IMG/VR virus record: IMGVR_UViG_3300025626_000013
Location: 1-64,000 of that record
Strand: one strand, 5' to 3'
DNA length: 64,000 nucleotides
From: a virus
The stretch's first letter is position 1. The number at the start of each line of letters is the position of its first letter. The notes beneath the pieces were generated by a model. It searched no databases. It had not been told where the DNA came from and saw only the letters and a program-made list of their open reading frames with translations. This document shows positions 54,221 to 61,005 of the stretch, one piece after another. The translations under genes and the position numbers were made by a program.

Positions 54221-54228
54221 TATTTATA
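54221..54228 (-). promoter_or_regulatory. Late promoter octamer TATAAATA
   Basis: Exact octamer overlapping the stop of the RNase H-like gene. Predicted start about 54215, leader about 10 bases, which would cut into the AAGGAA ribosome site; either the start is elsewhere or the transcript is nearly leaderless. Confidence 0.5.
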
Positions 54229-54715
54229 TATTATTGAGTTCAGGCCAGCCGCGGCCATTTGCAATTTTATCTGCCCCGACAGAAGCGGCCCAACTATCGG
54301 GCTTAAGCTTAGGTTCAATACCGGTCATTCCTAGTACGTATCCAGCGGCTTCATTTGCAGCACAATTTGATCCGTGTTTTGGATCAGTATTAACATCAAG
54401 ATGAATTTCAATTTCAAACTCATCTATAAGAGGACCAATTTGATAATAAAGTTCACATACTTTTTGAACCTCTTTCATCATTCGCATTTTTGGCCTATTT
54501 GGTTTCATATCATAATTTGGCTCTTTACTGATATGAGAAAATATTTTGCAACCGTTATTTCCATTTTTATGTACAATTAAAACTGTTGCATATCGAGCCA
54601 TAGAAATATTATTTTTTGAATATCTAATAGAATCGCAGCCCAAATACACTTTTGTATCCGGGCTGCACTCCAGAAGGAGTTCTATAATATTATTAATTTG
54701 TATATCCGTAAACAT
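54224..54715 (-). CDS. RNase H-like protein (YkuK/DUF458 type)
   Basis: 163 residues. VYLGCDSIRY (Asp28), ARYATVLIVHKN, IEIHLDVNTDPKHGSNCAAN and EAAGYVLGMTGIEPKLKPDS give the RNase H fold order with acidic residues typical of the DUF458 family. The last part AASVGADK is also typical. Possible nuclease in RNA or primer processing; activity not shown. Confidence 0.72.
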   Translation of the reverse strand: MFTDIQINNIIELLLECSPDTKVYLGCDSIRYSKNNISMARYATVLIVHKNGNNGCKIFSHISKEPNYDMKPNRPKMRMMKEVQKVCELYYQIGPLIDEFEIEIHLDVNTDPKHGSNCAANEAAGYVLGMTGIEPKLKPDSWAASVGADKIANGRGWPELNNI

Positions 54716-54716
54716 C

Positions 54717-55013
54717 TTACATGATTAACTTACCCGCAGCAGGATCTGTAATAATTCCTGATGTGGCTTCTTGATATGGCGCTGTTAACTGTTCAGATGT
54801 TTTTGTCATGAGACAATAATTATAAATTGTAATTTCTGCAGGATTTTCTTCGCCGGACATAGCCATAGTTTGAGCAAAGCCAATTCCCTGTTCAGTCGGC
54901 ATAACCATAAATGGCTTGCCAAGTTTTACAAATCTGTCATCGAAATCTAAAAGCTTACCCAAATATTCTCGGCCATTATCTACAACAACAGTCACAACGT
55001 CATTCACATTCAT
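54717..55013 (-). CDS. Sm-like (LSm fold) phage protein
   Basis: 98 residues. NDVVTVVVDNGREYLGKLLDFDDRFVKLGKPF is the Sm1-like strand order (VxxxNGREYxGxLxxxDxxxxL). Sm-like proteins of putative cyanophage origin are known from marine metagenomes. May bind RNA and affect mRNA or tRNA handling; next to the tRNA cluster. Specific partner unknown. Confidence 0.65.
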   Translation of the reverse strand: MNVNDVVTVVVDNGREYLGKLLDFDDRFVKLGKPFMVMPTEQGIGFAQTMAMSGEENPAEITIYNYCLMTKTSEQLTAPYQEATSGIITDPAAGKLIM

Positions 55014-55126
55014 TTTATTTACCTATCCATAACTTATTTTATATAATAAGCAGTTTAGTGTCTTGCTTAGGACATTCTGGGCACCATTCATTTAATTATT
55101 TTAAAAGAGAAATGAAACTCTAAATA

Positions 55127-55203
55127 TGGTACTCCCCGAGGGACTCGAACCCCCAACCTAAGCGTTATGAGCACTCAGCTCTAACCAATTGAGCTAGAGG
55201 AGT
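55127..55203 (-). tRNA. tRNA with CAT anticodon (Met or Ile2)
   Basis: 77 bases. Acceptor ACTCCTC/GGGGAGT, D-arm GCTC...GAGC, loop CTCATAA, T-arm GGGGG-TTCGAGT-CCCTC, encoded CCA. The loop fits elongator Met or lysidine-modified Ile(CAT); initiator features are not seen. Confidence 0.88.
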
Positions 55204-55208
55204 ATATT

Positions 55209-55292
55209 TGGTGGGGGGTAATGGAATCGAACCATTCGTGAGTCACCTCGGCGGAGTTACAGTCCGCTGCCACACCTTGTAGCATACCCCCC
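55209..55292 (-). tRNA. tRNA-Tyr (GTA)
   Basis: 84 bases, class II with a long variable arm. Acceptor GGGGGGT/ACCCCCC, anticodon loop CTGTAAC, T-arm AATGG-TTCGATT-CCATT, encoded CCA. Confidence 0.88.
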
Positions 55293-55349
55293 GATTATAT
55301 AATTGGACCCTTATTCATTATCCGATTACCGGCAGTCTATATCAGGTCT

Positions 55350-55407
55350 CACCCGCTGGAGGGTGTAGTGTTTTGGTATGAGTGGTGTGATTCGAACCCA
55401 CATTATT
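55350..55407 (-). pseudogene. tRNA 3'-half remnant and adjoining hairpin
   Basis: A T-arm-like GTGGG-TTCGAAT-CACAC (one mismatch) runs into an acceptor strand CACTCAT-A and a CCA (3' end 55374). No matching 5' acceptor (ATGAGTG) or D-arm exists upstream, because the small ORF at 55412 takes that place. Just downstream, 55365-55350 forms CACCC-TCCAGC-GGGTG. A decayed tRNA is most likely; a structured RNA is the alternative. Confidence 0.6.
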
Positions 55408-55411
55408 CTTT

Positions 55412-55543
55412 TTAGCGATCTTTAATTTCATAAACTTCTTTATAGATATTACCAATATCTTTTGCCCCTTGATTATAACCAACAAGCCATCCAATTGCGC
55501 TGCCACAAATAACTAAACAACCAGCAATTAAAACCATTTCCAT
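55412..55543 (-). CDS. Small membrane protein (43 residues)
   Basis: ATG 55543 with GGAG 7 bases upstream, stop at 55412. One hydrophobic segment (VLIAGCLVICGSAIGWLVG) and a charged tail (YKEVYEIKDR). It occupies the place where the 5' half of the broken tRNA would be expected. Function unknown. Confidence 0.62.
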   Translation of the reverse strand: MEMVLIAGCLVICGSAIGWLVGYNQGAKDIGNIYKEVYEIKDR

Positions 55544-55569
55544 AGTAAACTCCATTATATATTTTTAAT

Positions 55570-55644
55570 TGGCTCCCCAACTTGGATTCGAACCAAGGAC
55601 ACACGGATTAACAGTCCGATGCTCTACCGCTGAGCTATTGGGGA
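55570..55644 (-). tRNA. tRNA-Asn (GTT)
   Basis: 75 bases. Acceptor TCCCCAA/TTGGGGA, D-arm GCTC AGCGGTA GAGC, anticodon loop CTGTTAA, T-arm CTTGG-TTCGAAT-CCAAG, discriminator G and encoded CCA. Confidence 0.9.
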
Positions 55645-55670
55645 ATATTATAATATTATATATCTTTTAA

Positions 55671-56291
55671 TTAAGATGATGTTTCGAGAGAATTGCCATT
55701 TTTATCACATTCAGTAATAACTGGATTACAACGCATTTCAAAATAATTTTCTACAAAAGTCCAACCCAATGCTTCAATACCTTCTTGATAGTCTTCATCG
55801 TACGTCGCTTCAATTTCGTCTATCATTTTATCAACATCTGAAAGCTTAGGTCCACTTGTTCTAATGTCCCAAATGTCTTCCCAAAAACAATCATCTACAC
55901 AAATCATTTCGGCATCTGGATAGTCTTCAGTAATATCAACATATTCCTCATCTATAGATGGTACTAACATTTTATGCATAATTTGAAATGGGGCCATATC
56001 CGGATCTACAATAATATTATTGGATTCATCAATAATATGAAACCCATGTTGATCAGCAACATCTTCAATATTATTATAATATTCAGAGGCATTAATCCAT
56101 TCAGCAATTTCGGCATCAGTTTCCGGCACTTCAATTAACCACTCACCCCAACGCCATCCCATTTCTTTTGAAAGATAGGCCCATTTACCAATATCTTTTT
56201 CATCGTTAGTTAATTCGTTAAGCGGGCGTTTAAAAGTATAAATTTCAGTAATAGCTTTTTTATAAGAAGATTCTAATTTATAATATTTCAT
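55671..56291 (-). CDS. Acidic hypothetical protein
   Basis: 206 residues, strongly acidic (EEYVDITEDYPDAEMI, DEIEATYDEDYQEG), Trp-rich block WGWRWGEWLIEVPETD near residue 46. No domain recognised. Sits between tRNA-Asn and tRNA-Gly in the tRNA cluster. DNA-mimic proteins can look like this, but that is speculation. Confidence 0.6.
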   Translation of the reverse strand: MKYYKLESSYKKAITEIYTFKRPLNELTNDEKDIGKWAYLSKEMGWRWGEWLIEVPETDAEIAEWINASEYYNNIEDVADQHGFHIIDESNNIIVDPDMAPFQIMHKMLVPSIDEEYVDITEDYPDAEMICVDDCFWEDIWDIRTSGPKLSDVDKMIDEIEATYDEDYQEGIEALGWTFVENYFEMRCNPVITECDKNGNSLETSS

Positions 56292-56316
56292 ACTGTTAAT
56301 CCTATAATTAATTTGG

Positions 56317-56390
56317 TGGAGCGGGTAAGGAGAATCGAACTCCTATCATCAGATTGGAAATCTGAGGTCTTACCATTACACAATACCCGC
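56317..56390 (-). tRNA. tRNA-Gly (TCC)
   Basis: 74 bases. Acceptor GCGGGTA/TACCCGC, anticodon loop TTTCCAA, T-arm AGGAG-TTCGATT-CTCCT, discriminator T, encoded CCA. Reads GGA. Confidence 0.9.
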
Positions 56391-56396
56391 TTAATA

Positions 56397-56529
56397 TTAT
56401 TCTTCCATCAACGATTTGAGTTTTTTAGCTTCTTGAGCTTGTTTTTCAATAGCTCTATTTACAATCCCAATATTCTACGAACAGCCACAGGATCATCGGT
56501 CATAATGCTGCCACCGTCATTCATCTGCT
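56397..56529 (-). pseudogene. Duplicated C-terminal gene fragment (copy B)
   Basis: Encodes NDGGSIMTDDPVAVRRILGL, the end of the gene at 56724, without its N-terminal half. In the -1 frame the reading runs on as IVNRAIEKQAQEAKKLK and then SLMEE to a stop at 56397-56399, which looks like the original C-terminus. This suggests a frameshift that happened before the duplication. Confidence 0.65.
56438..56529. repeat. 92-bp direct repeat, copy B
   Basis: Matches 56703-56794 in 90 of 92 bases (differences at 56498 and 56525). It flanks the gene at 56517 together with copy A. Confidence 0.9.
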
Positions 56530-56702
56530 TCCCAATACCTACAATAAAAGTGTTTGCCACACGCATCAATCTCTGCTTGTGGATAACCTTGTTCCAACAG
56601 CCAAGGAATAATACTTTCATCTTCGAGGAAGTCTGCTGGCAAGGGCTTAGGAAACCCATACTTCCATCCGCTGGGCGGATCACACATCAATAGTTTCGAC
56701 AT
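56517..56702 (-). CDS. Small conserved protein inserted between repeats
   Basis: 61 residues from ATG 56702, one base outside copy A of the repeat; an ORF start at 56714 would begin inside the repeat. LMCDPPSGWKYGFPKPLPAD, IIPWLLEQGYPQAEIDA and a Cys-rich CGKHFYCRYWEADE end. The 'P.GW.YGFPK' plus 'W...GYP' pattern is one I recall in other marine phages, function unknown. Its stop lies in copy B. Confidence 0.65.
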   Translation of the reverse strand: MSKLLMCDPPSGWKYGFPKPLPADFLEDESIIPWLLEQGYPQAEIDACGKHFYCRYWEADE

Positions 56703-56794
56703 CTTGTTTTTCAATAGCTCTATTTACAATCCCAATATTCTACGAACAGCCACAGGATCATCAGTCATAATGCTGCCACCGTCATTCATATGCT
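56703..56794. repeat. 92-bp direct repeat, copy A
   Basis: Covers the 3' end of the gene at 56724 and the 20 bases before the ATG at 56702. Partner of 56438-56529, offset 265 bases. Confidence 0.9.
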
Positions 56795-56939
56795 CTACAA
56801 TTTGTTCAAAATAAAAGCGAGCATCCGCATCTTCATCCAAAAGGCTAGCTGCAGTTCGAAAGAAGTTACGTAACTTCATATCACTTGTGCCATCATTGGC
56901 CGCCGCTTTATATGTTTTACCTGGACGCTGATTACCCAT
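56724..56939 (-). CDS. Small hypothetical protein (repeat donor)
   Basis: 71 residues: GNQRPGKTYKAAANDGTSDM, then a helical part (LRNFFRTAASLLDEDADARF) and NDGGSIMTDDPVAVRRILGL. The frame stops one codon after ILG; the -1 frame would extend it by about 12 codons here and by a longer tail in copy B, so the present stop may result from an old frameshift. GAGGAGA precedes the ATG. Function unknown. Confidence 0.62.
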   Translation of the reverse strand: MGNQRPGKTYKAAANDGTSDMKLRNFFRTAASLLDEDADARFYFEQIVEHMNDGGSIMTDDPVAVRRILGL

Positions 56940-56955
56940 TTTTATCTCCTCTTAT

Positions 56956-57039
56956 TGGTACCCGCGGCCGGACTCGAACCGGCACGCCTTACGGCCACAG
57001 ATTTTAAGTCTGTTATGTCTACCATTCCATCACGCGGGC
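56956..57039 (-). tRNA. tRNA-Leu (TAA)
   Basis: 84 bases, class II. Acceptor GCCCGCG/CGCGGGT, anticodon loop ACTTAAAAT with TAA, variable arm GGCCGTAAGGCGT, T-arm GCCGG-TTCGAGT-CCGGC, encoded CCA. Reads TTA. Confidence 0.9.
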
Positions 57040-57045
57040 TAACTC

Positions 57046-57273
57046 TTATTTGTCCATCAATTCAGCTTTACGCTTTTCAACAGCTGCAAGTCGCTGTGCT
57101 TCTAATTCGATACCAGCTTCTTTATCACGACCCATAACCAGCAAAATGATTGCCGAAATAAGAGGCGAAATCAATAGTGTGACTACAAACCAAAGCCATC
57201 CATTTCGGCCCCAATTGTTAGCCCAATAGCCAACTAGTGCTGAAAACACTACTGCAATTAAAATAATATCCAT
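57046..57273 (-). CDS. Small two-helix membrane protein
   Basis: 75 residues. Two hydrophobic segments (DIILIAVVFSALVGYWA and WFVVTLLISPLISAIILLVM) around an NNWGRNG loop, then a charged helix (RLAAVEKRKAELMDK). Topology suits a small holin-like or stress protein, but nothing decides. Between two tRNA genes. Confidence 0.62.
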   Translation of the reverse strand: MDIILIAVVFSALVGYWANNWGRNGWLWFVVTLLISPLISAIILLVMGRDKEAGIELEAQRLAAVEKRKAELMDK

Positions 57274-57302
57274 TTACTCTTCCTTAAACTTTTTTCGATG
57301 TT

Positions 57303-57347
57303 TGGAGTCAAGCCAGGGAATCGAACCCACTTACCCATTTTTATCTC
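57303..57347 (-). pseudogene. tRNA 3' remnant joined to a copied gene leader
   Basis: TGGG-TTCGATT-CCC is a shortened T-arm followed by GCTTGAC-T-CCA (3' end 57303). Where the anticodon arm should be there are 17 bases (57331-57347) identical to 56932-56948, the ribosome site and start of the gene at 56724. The 5' tRNA half is missing. Confidence 0.6.
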
Positions 57348-57362
57348 TTACACAATACTTTA

Positions 57363-57441
57363 TGGTGATCTCTGTAGGACTCGAACCTACGACCTAGTGC
57401 TTAGAAGGCACTTGCTCTAAATCCAGCTGAGCTAAGAGACC
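57363..57441 (-). tRNA. tRNA-Arg (TCT)
   Basis: 79 bases with a long D-loop. Acceptor GGTCTCT/AGAGATC, anticodon loop CTTCTAA, stem AGTGC/GCACT, T-arm GTAGG-TTCGAGT-CCTAC, encoded CCA. Reads AGA. Confidence 0.88.
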
Positions 57442-57469
57442 ATCAAAAAATATTTTATCTTATAATAAT

Positions 57470-57498
57470 ATAATAACACATTTAAAATGGAAAGTAAA
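57470..57498 (-). promoter_or_regulatory. Early-type promoter of the tRNA cluster
   Basis: TTTACT (57498-57493), 17 bases starting TTCC, TATTAT (57475-57470). Predicted start about 57463, 22 bases before tRNA-Arg. The remaining 57499-57610 is AT-rich with no gene I can support. Confidence 0.68.
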
Positions 57499-57610
57499 CT
57501 GTTATTTGCAATTTATTTAAATAAAAATTTTATAATATACACCCACAAATTAAACAATTTTGCGCTAGATTAATTTGCGGATGTACTCTATTATTTTAAT
57601 ATAGATGAAA

Positions 57611-57883
57611 TTATGCAATTGCTTCTTTATAAGAAACAAGATTTTCCCAGCGAAATGAACGCCATCCTTCAGCTTTAACATCATAAACAGCCAAAATATC
57701 TGGATTAGATTTTTTAGATTTCTTTTCAATATGCTCTTCAACATCAATTTGTTGTGGAAGCAAATCTTCTTTGAGCGTACAGGTCATTATACGCGTATCA
57801 CCATTTACTTTAGTAAATGTAATTTCAAACAAACCGCTGTGGAGCGCTTGTTTTAATTCATCTCTATTGATAGTGTCAATCAT
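57611..57883 (-). CDS. WYL_2-type Sm-like SH3-fold protein
   Basis: 90 residues. NRDELKQALHSGLFEITFTKVNGDTRIMTCTL then a DILAVYDVKAEGWRSFRWENL end is the short beta-barrel family (WYL_2, Sm-like SH3) frequent in phages. AAGGAGAG before the ATG. May bind nucleic acid or a regulator; role in phage unknown. Confidence 0.72.
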   Translation of the reverse strand: MIDTINRDELKQALHSGLFEITFTKVNGDTRIMTCTLKEDLLPQQIDVEEHIEKKSKKSNPDILAVYDVKAEGWRSFRWENLVSYKEAIA

Positions 57884-57898
57884 AATATAGTTCTCTCC

Positions 57899-58066
57899 TT
57901 AATTATCATGCATTTGTTCTAAAACAGAATCAATATTTTTATCTAAGTCTTCAACAAAGAAAACTAATTCATTTAAAAGATCTTCACGCGATTTACCGAA
58001 TGTTTCGGCCCTGCGCATAATAGATGTTATGCGCTCTTTTACCATCATGCTTGTCACGACGTCCAT
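57899..58066 (-). CDS. Small helical protein (55 residues)
   Basis: ATG 58066 with AGGAG 7 bases upstream, stop at 57899. One long helix (MVKERITSIMRRAETFGKSR, LLNELVFFVEDLDKNID). Fits tightly between its neighbours. No family recognised. Confidence 0.7.
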   Translation of the reverse strand: MDVVTSMMVKERITSIMRRAETFGKSREDLLNELVFFVEDLDKNIDSVLEQMHDN

Positions 58067-58075
58067 AATATACTC

Positions 58076-58477
58076 CTAATTATATACAATTGGCTTTAAA
58101 TGTGTAACAAATAAAGCTTCAGCAGTCAATCGATCATGTTTTGTATTAATACCTAAATCTTCTGCAGATATATATTTTAACATAAAACAATGATCTTGTA
58201 AACTATGTTTAGTAAATTTTATTCCAGATCTTTCTGCAATGTTTTCGGGATTATTCATTGACATTTTATGACGAGCAATGCGCGCCTTAATGCAATCGCC
58301 AGTTTCTCCAACATATGCCAATGTGCCATCTTCAAGATATATAAAATAAATACCAGCAATTTTGCTGCATATATTGTATCGAACATACTTTTCAAATCTA
58401 GAAAAGGTTGTTGGCATAGTTTTCATTTTGTGTATATTGGCATTGGTATATAATTCTGCAATTTCATTAATATGCAT
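58076..58477 (-). CDS. GIY-YIG nuclease-like protein
   Basis: 133 residues. AGIYFIYLEDGTLAYVGETGD gives GIY (42-44) and YVG (55-57), then IKARIARHK with the catalytic Arg (about 66) and a C-terminal Glu candidate (TAEALFVTHL). No separate DNA-binding domain, so it is a single-domain nuclease. Could cut host or competitor DNA, or be a homing remnant. First gene of the unit from 58521. Confidence 0.75.
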   Translation of the reverse strand: MHINEIAELYTNANIHKMKTMPTTFSRFEKYVRYNICSKIAGIYFIYLEDGTLAYVGETGDCIKARIARHKMSMNNPENIAERSGIKFTKHSLQDHCFMLKYISAEDLGINTKHDRLTAEALFVTHLKPIVYN

Positions 58478-58520
58478 GATGATAGTCCCTCAATTACGTA
58501 AACATTTTTACCATTACACC

Positions 58521-58549
58521 TTTATAACATATAAGAAAAGGAATGTACA
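58521..58549 (-). promoter_or_regulatory. Early-type promoter
   Basis: TGTACA (58549-58544), 17 bases starting TTCC, TATAAA (58526-58521). Very close to the promoter at 46650. Predicted start about 58514, 37 bases before the GIY-YIG gene. Confidence 0.75.
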
Positions 58550-58552
58550 CAG

Positions 58553-58735
58553 TTAATTTACAAATAACTGTATTTTTTTAGCATTTATTTGTAATTGAGA
58601 CATTTTTGTATCGGTAATATTTGGATCTTTTTTTACTGTAGTCCATCCAGTAAGTGCTGACATATCAGCGGCGGTACAATCATCACACGGGTCATCTAAT
58701 GGCATAGTATCATCTTTATTTTCTAAAGTATTCAT
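58553..58735 (-). CDS. Small hypothetical protein with CDDC motif
   Basis: 60 residues from ATG 58735 (AGGAAAA about 10 bases upstream); a TTG at 58741 is a weaker option. DDPCDDCTAADMSALTGWTTV has a CxxC. The C-terminal ITDTKMSQL is echoed downstream of 47691. Function unknown. Confidence 0.55.
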   Translation of the reverse strand: MNTLENKDDTMPLDDPCDDCTAADMSALTGWTTVKKDPNITDTKMSQLQINAKKIQLFVN

Positions 58736-59108
58736 CTGCAAGTTTTTCCTGTAAATAGAATGCTTCTATTTCCCAAGGTAATTCATTATAATTACAATCA
58801 TATACTATATTATTCCAAGTTTTTTTATCAACATTATATTGTTTAAAAGCAATTTGTTTAACATGTACCAATTCATGAAATAGTGTTTCAATCATATCAT
58901 TTATAGTTAAATCTTTATTTATCTCTATAACAAATTCTAAATTATTTGGTTCTTCTTGATCGCACGATCCCCAAAGATTGCTCTCACTATCGATATATTG
59001 TATATCTATTGAAATATTTTCGGGCAAGCCCAAATTATCTGAAGCAAAGCATATGGCGCTATCTAATTCAGAAATACTCAATACGCCTTCTTCGGCATAA
59101 TAAATCAC
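58716..59108 (-). CDS. Zincin-type metallopeptidase-like protein
   Basis: 130 residues. TLFHELVHVKQ is the HExxH (His78, Glu79, His82), with a Glu in LPWEIEAFYLQEKLADE as likely third ligand. This layout is typical of phage SprT/minimal gluzincin-like proteins. No signal peptide, so acts inside the cell or virion. Target unknown. Overlaps the neighbours. Confidence 0.72.
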   Translation of the reverse strand: MIYYAEEGVLSISELDSAICFASDNLGLPENISIDIQYIDSESNLWGSCDQEEPNNLEFVIEINKDLTINDMIETLFHELVHVKQIAFKQYNVDKKTWNNIVYDCNYNELPWEIEAFYLQEKLADEYFRK

Positions 59109-59710
59109 TTTTTAGTGCTTCTTACAATTTCAATATTTTTGGGCTGTTTAATAAAAAGCTCACCCTTCGGATGATAAAGTACAAATTTAGTTTGCTCTTT
59201 AAATTCGTCAAAAATGCCTTTAAAAATAGGGCGCCATTTAGCAGTTAGTCGTTGGGTGTTCATATTTTCACGATCCGATGGTAAAAACATATCAGATGTA
59301 CTAGTAATATCAAATCCAAAAAGAGAATCAAATCCATACATATGCACTTCAGTAGCTTTTAATTCATTGCAGATCCAATGCAAACCCATATGACCACAAT
59401 TAAAATCAGTGTGATTTGCGGCGTATTTTGGAAGATGCGTATAAAATTGTTTAATTTGGCCGCTTCTTTTCATATAAAAATTTGGTTTCATTTCCATAAA
59501 TTTCTTTGGGCGCGCCCCAAGAACCCAATCACCAGGCACATCAATCTCGCCTTGATAAATGGAATTCATCATTTTAAAATCTACAATAACACTAGTATAT
59601 ACATTTTCTACCGCAAAGGGTGGAATATTACATACTACTTTTAATCCAGTAGCAGGCACGTACATTGCGGACGATCTACCATTGCCAATTAAGTGAACTA
59701 CTTTAGCCAT
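59105..59710 (-). CDS. Conserved phage protein, GT29/DUF115-like pattern
   Basis: 201 residues. HLIGNGRSSAMYVP at the start, then VVCNIPPF and NCGHMGLHWICNELKATEVH, MYGFDSLFG. The GNG(R)S start followed by a strand and the 'GxxALxxA...G.D' end recall sialyltransferase-like or DUF115 sugar proteins; this is a loose pattern. Embedded in a GT cluster, so a sugar role is plausible. Confidence 0.6.
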   Translation of the reverse strand: MAKVVHLIGNGRSSAMYVPATGLKVVCNIPPFAVENVYTSVIVDFKMMNSIYQGEIDVPGDWVLGARPKKFMEMKPNFYMKRSGQIKQFYTHLPKYAANHTDFNCGHMGLHWICNELKATEVHMYGFDSLFGFDITSTSDMFLPSDRENMNTQRLTAKWRPIFKGIFDEFKEQTKFVLYHPKGELFIKQPKNIEIVRSTKK

Positions 59711-60365
59711 TTGTTTTTTCCATTTGTCGCATTATCTCTTTTTTTCCTTTTGGTCCAGTCCAATGGATAGCTCGTTTTTTATTGCTATCATGTCCATCAA
59801 CAAGTTGTAATCTAAGCCAATTATATTCATTTGGTAATGTATTAATATATATTATGCGATCTAAAGGAGATTTTAACATAGAATGCAATACCTCCTGATC
59901 CCCAACAATTGGCGAAGTCTTTACGGTTTCTACCCATTTGTTTAAAATTTTAGGATTACCGGATACGCCAACTAAACCAGAATTATGCCATGTTTCTCCG
60001 CGTCGTTTAGACCAAGGCAAATCTTCTACCATATTTAATTTACTTGGTTCAAAATAATTAAATACATCACCCATATCTTGCAAAATTTCAAAGTCAGTAT
60101 CAATCCAACAAGCAGAATTGGCCAATTTTGCCACTGTGGCGATTGTAGCAGGTTTTTTAAACCAACCAGCTTCAGATAAATGCGTCATATCTAAAATAGT
60201 ATCAACATTATTATTAGCATAGGTAAGAATATTGGAACTACATCCAAAGTCCGCAAAAACTAATGGTATGCTTATATGAGCGGTATAGTTTTTAATAAAC
60301 CATGGAAGCATCCATTCAGTTTTTGAATCGCATCCAGTAATAAAGCATTTATCAAATAAGTTCAT
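59703..60365 (-). CDS. Glycosyltransferase-like protein
   Basis: 220 residues from ATG 60365, which has AAGGA 8 bases upstream; the ATG at 60374 would overlap that site. SACWIDTDFEILQDM holds the DxD, then HNSGLVGVSG and NEYNWLRLQLVDGHDSNKKR with a final HWTGPKGKK. GT-A fold expected. Overlaps both neighbours. Confidence 0.72.
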   Translation of the reverse strand: MNLFDKCFITGCDSKTEWMLPWFIKNYTAHISIPLVFADFGCSSNILTYANNNVDTILDMTHLSEAGWFKKPATIATVAKLANSACWIDTDFEILQDMGDVFNYFEPSKLNMVEDLPWSKRRGETWHNSGLVGVSGNPKILNKWVETVKTSPIVGDQEVLHSMLKSPLDRIIYINTLPNEYNWLRLQLVDGHDSNKKRAIHWTGPKGKKEIMRQMEKTNG

Positions 60366-60999
60366 ATTGTCCATCCTTATACTGGTGTTTAGCCAAACAG
60401 CCAGGTGTTAGTTGAATAGTTGAAAATGAATCCTGAGCTTCTACCGGCCATGGATAAAATTCTTCTATCCACGGAAACCAACTGTTATTAATAAAAACAT
60501 CAGTTGGCTTGGCACTAATTTTAGCTTGTTTAATTAATGCTTCTGCACCCTTTGGTTTAATCTTATAGGCATGCGCGCCCGGTAAATAGTTTTTAGAAAC
60601 TAGGGGATTTACACCAATTTTCATTGGTATATTAAATTTCCCATATGAAGGGTGTCCATATGAAAGTAATTTATTATATGGTTGAAATTCATTAATAGGT
60701 GAATGTACTACAGCATCATGCTCAAAAATTAATATTTCTTCATTGTGTTCTACTGAATATTCCCATAGCGAATGATGCGAAAGAAATGCTGCTACACATC
60801 GGTCGAGTCTAGAATACACTTCTTGAAATCCGCTAATTGGTATATCTTTTGATTTTAAGATTTCAATTGGATTATCTGCTGGAGTAATAGCTTTCCAATT
60901 TTTTACTTCAATACCATATGAATTTGCAGAGTCAATACAATTTTGCGCTGCTTTCACCGATTGTGGTATATCCATTATAGTTATAACATATGATTTCAT
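60352..60999 (-). CDS. GT25-type (LPS) glycosyltransferase
   Basis: 215 residues. SYVITIMDIPQSVKAAQNC, GCxxSH-like RCVAAFLSHHSLWEYSV, ILIFEHDAVV and LPGAHAYKIKPKGAEALI follow glycosyltransferase family 25 (LPS core/outer glycan). The ATG is only 6 bases past the -10 of the promoter at 61006, so the transcript would be leaderless. Substrate unknown. Confidence 0.8.
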   Translation of the reverse strand: MKSYVITIMDIPQSVKAAQNCIDSANSYGIEVKNWKAITPADNPIEILKSKDIPISGFQEVYSRLDRCVAAFLSHHSLWEYSVEHNEEILIFEHDAVVHSPINEFQPYNKLLSYGHPSYGKFNIPMKIGVNPLVSKNYLPGAHAYKIKPKGAEALIKQAKISAKPTDVFINNSWFPWIEEFYPWPVEAQDSFSTIQLTPGCLAKHQYKDGQYELI

Positions 61000-61005
61000 T
61001 ATTTA

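Noticed and set aside
55030-55126. Tiny ORF with a CPEC zinc-ribbon-like end
   Set aside because: WCPECPKQ is present in one minus frame, but there is no start codon or ribosome site in that frame; left as non-coding.
55293-55411. Permuted tmRNA gene
   Set aside because: There is a tRNA-like 3' end, but no tag reading frame and no matching 5' acceptor strand could be found.
56530-56683. Gene 56459-56683 as an independent gene
   Set aside because: Its first part is the other-frame shadow of the 56517 gene and its last part is the duplicated fragment of 56724.
56724-56939. Programmed frameshift at the end of the 56724 gene
   Set aside because: The -1 frame is open, but the sequence at the junction is not a slippery heptamer and the longer tail is present only after the duplicated copy; an old mutation is simpler.
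55127-57441. Prophage attachment site in the tRNA cluster
   Set aside because: No integrase or excisionase is seen, the tRNA remnants have no matching outer repeat, and the genome type is strictly lytic in known relatives.
57499-57610. Small Cys-containing frame after the tRNA promoter
   Set aside because: NCLICGC-type sequence appears in one frame but lacks a start codon and ribosome site.
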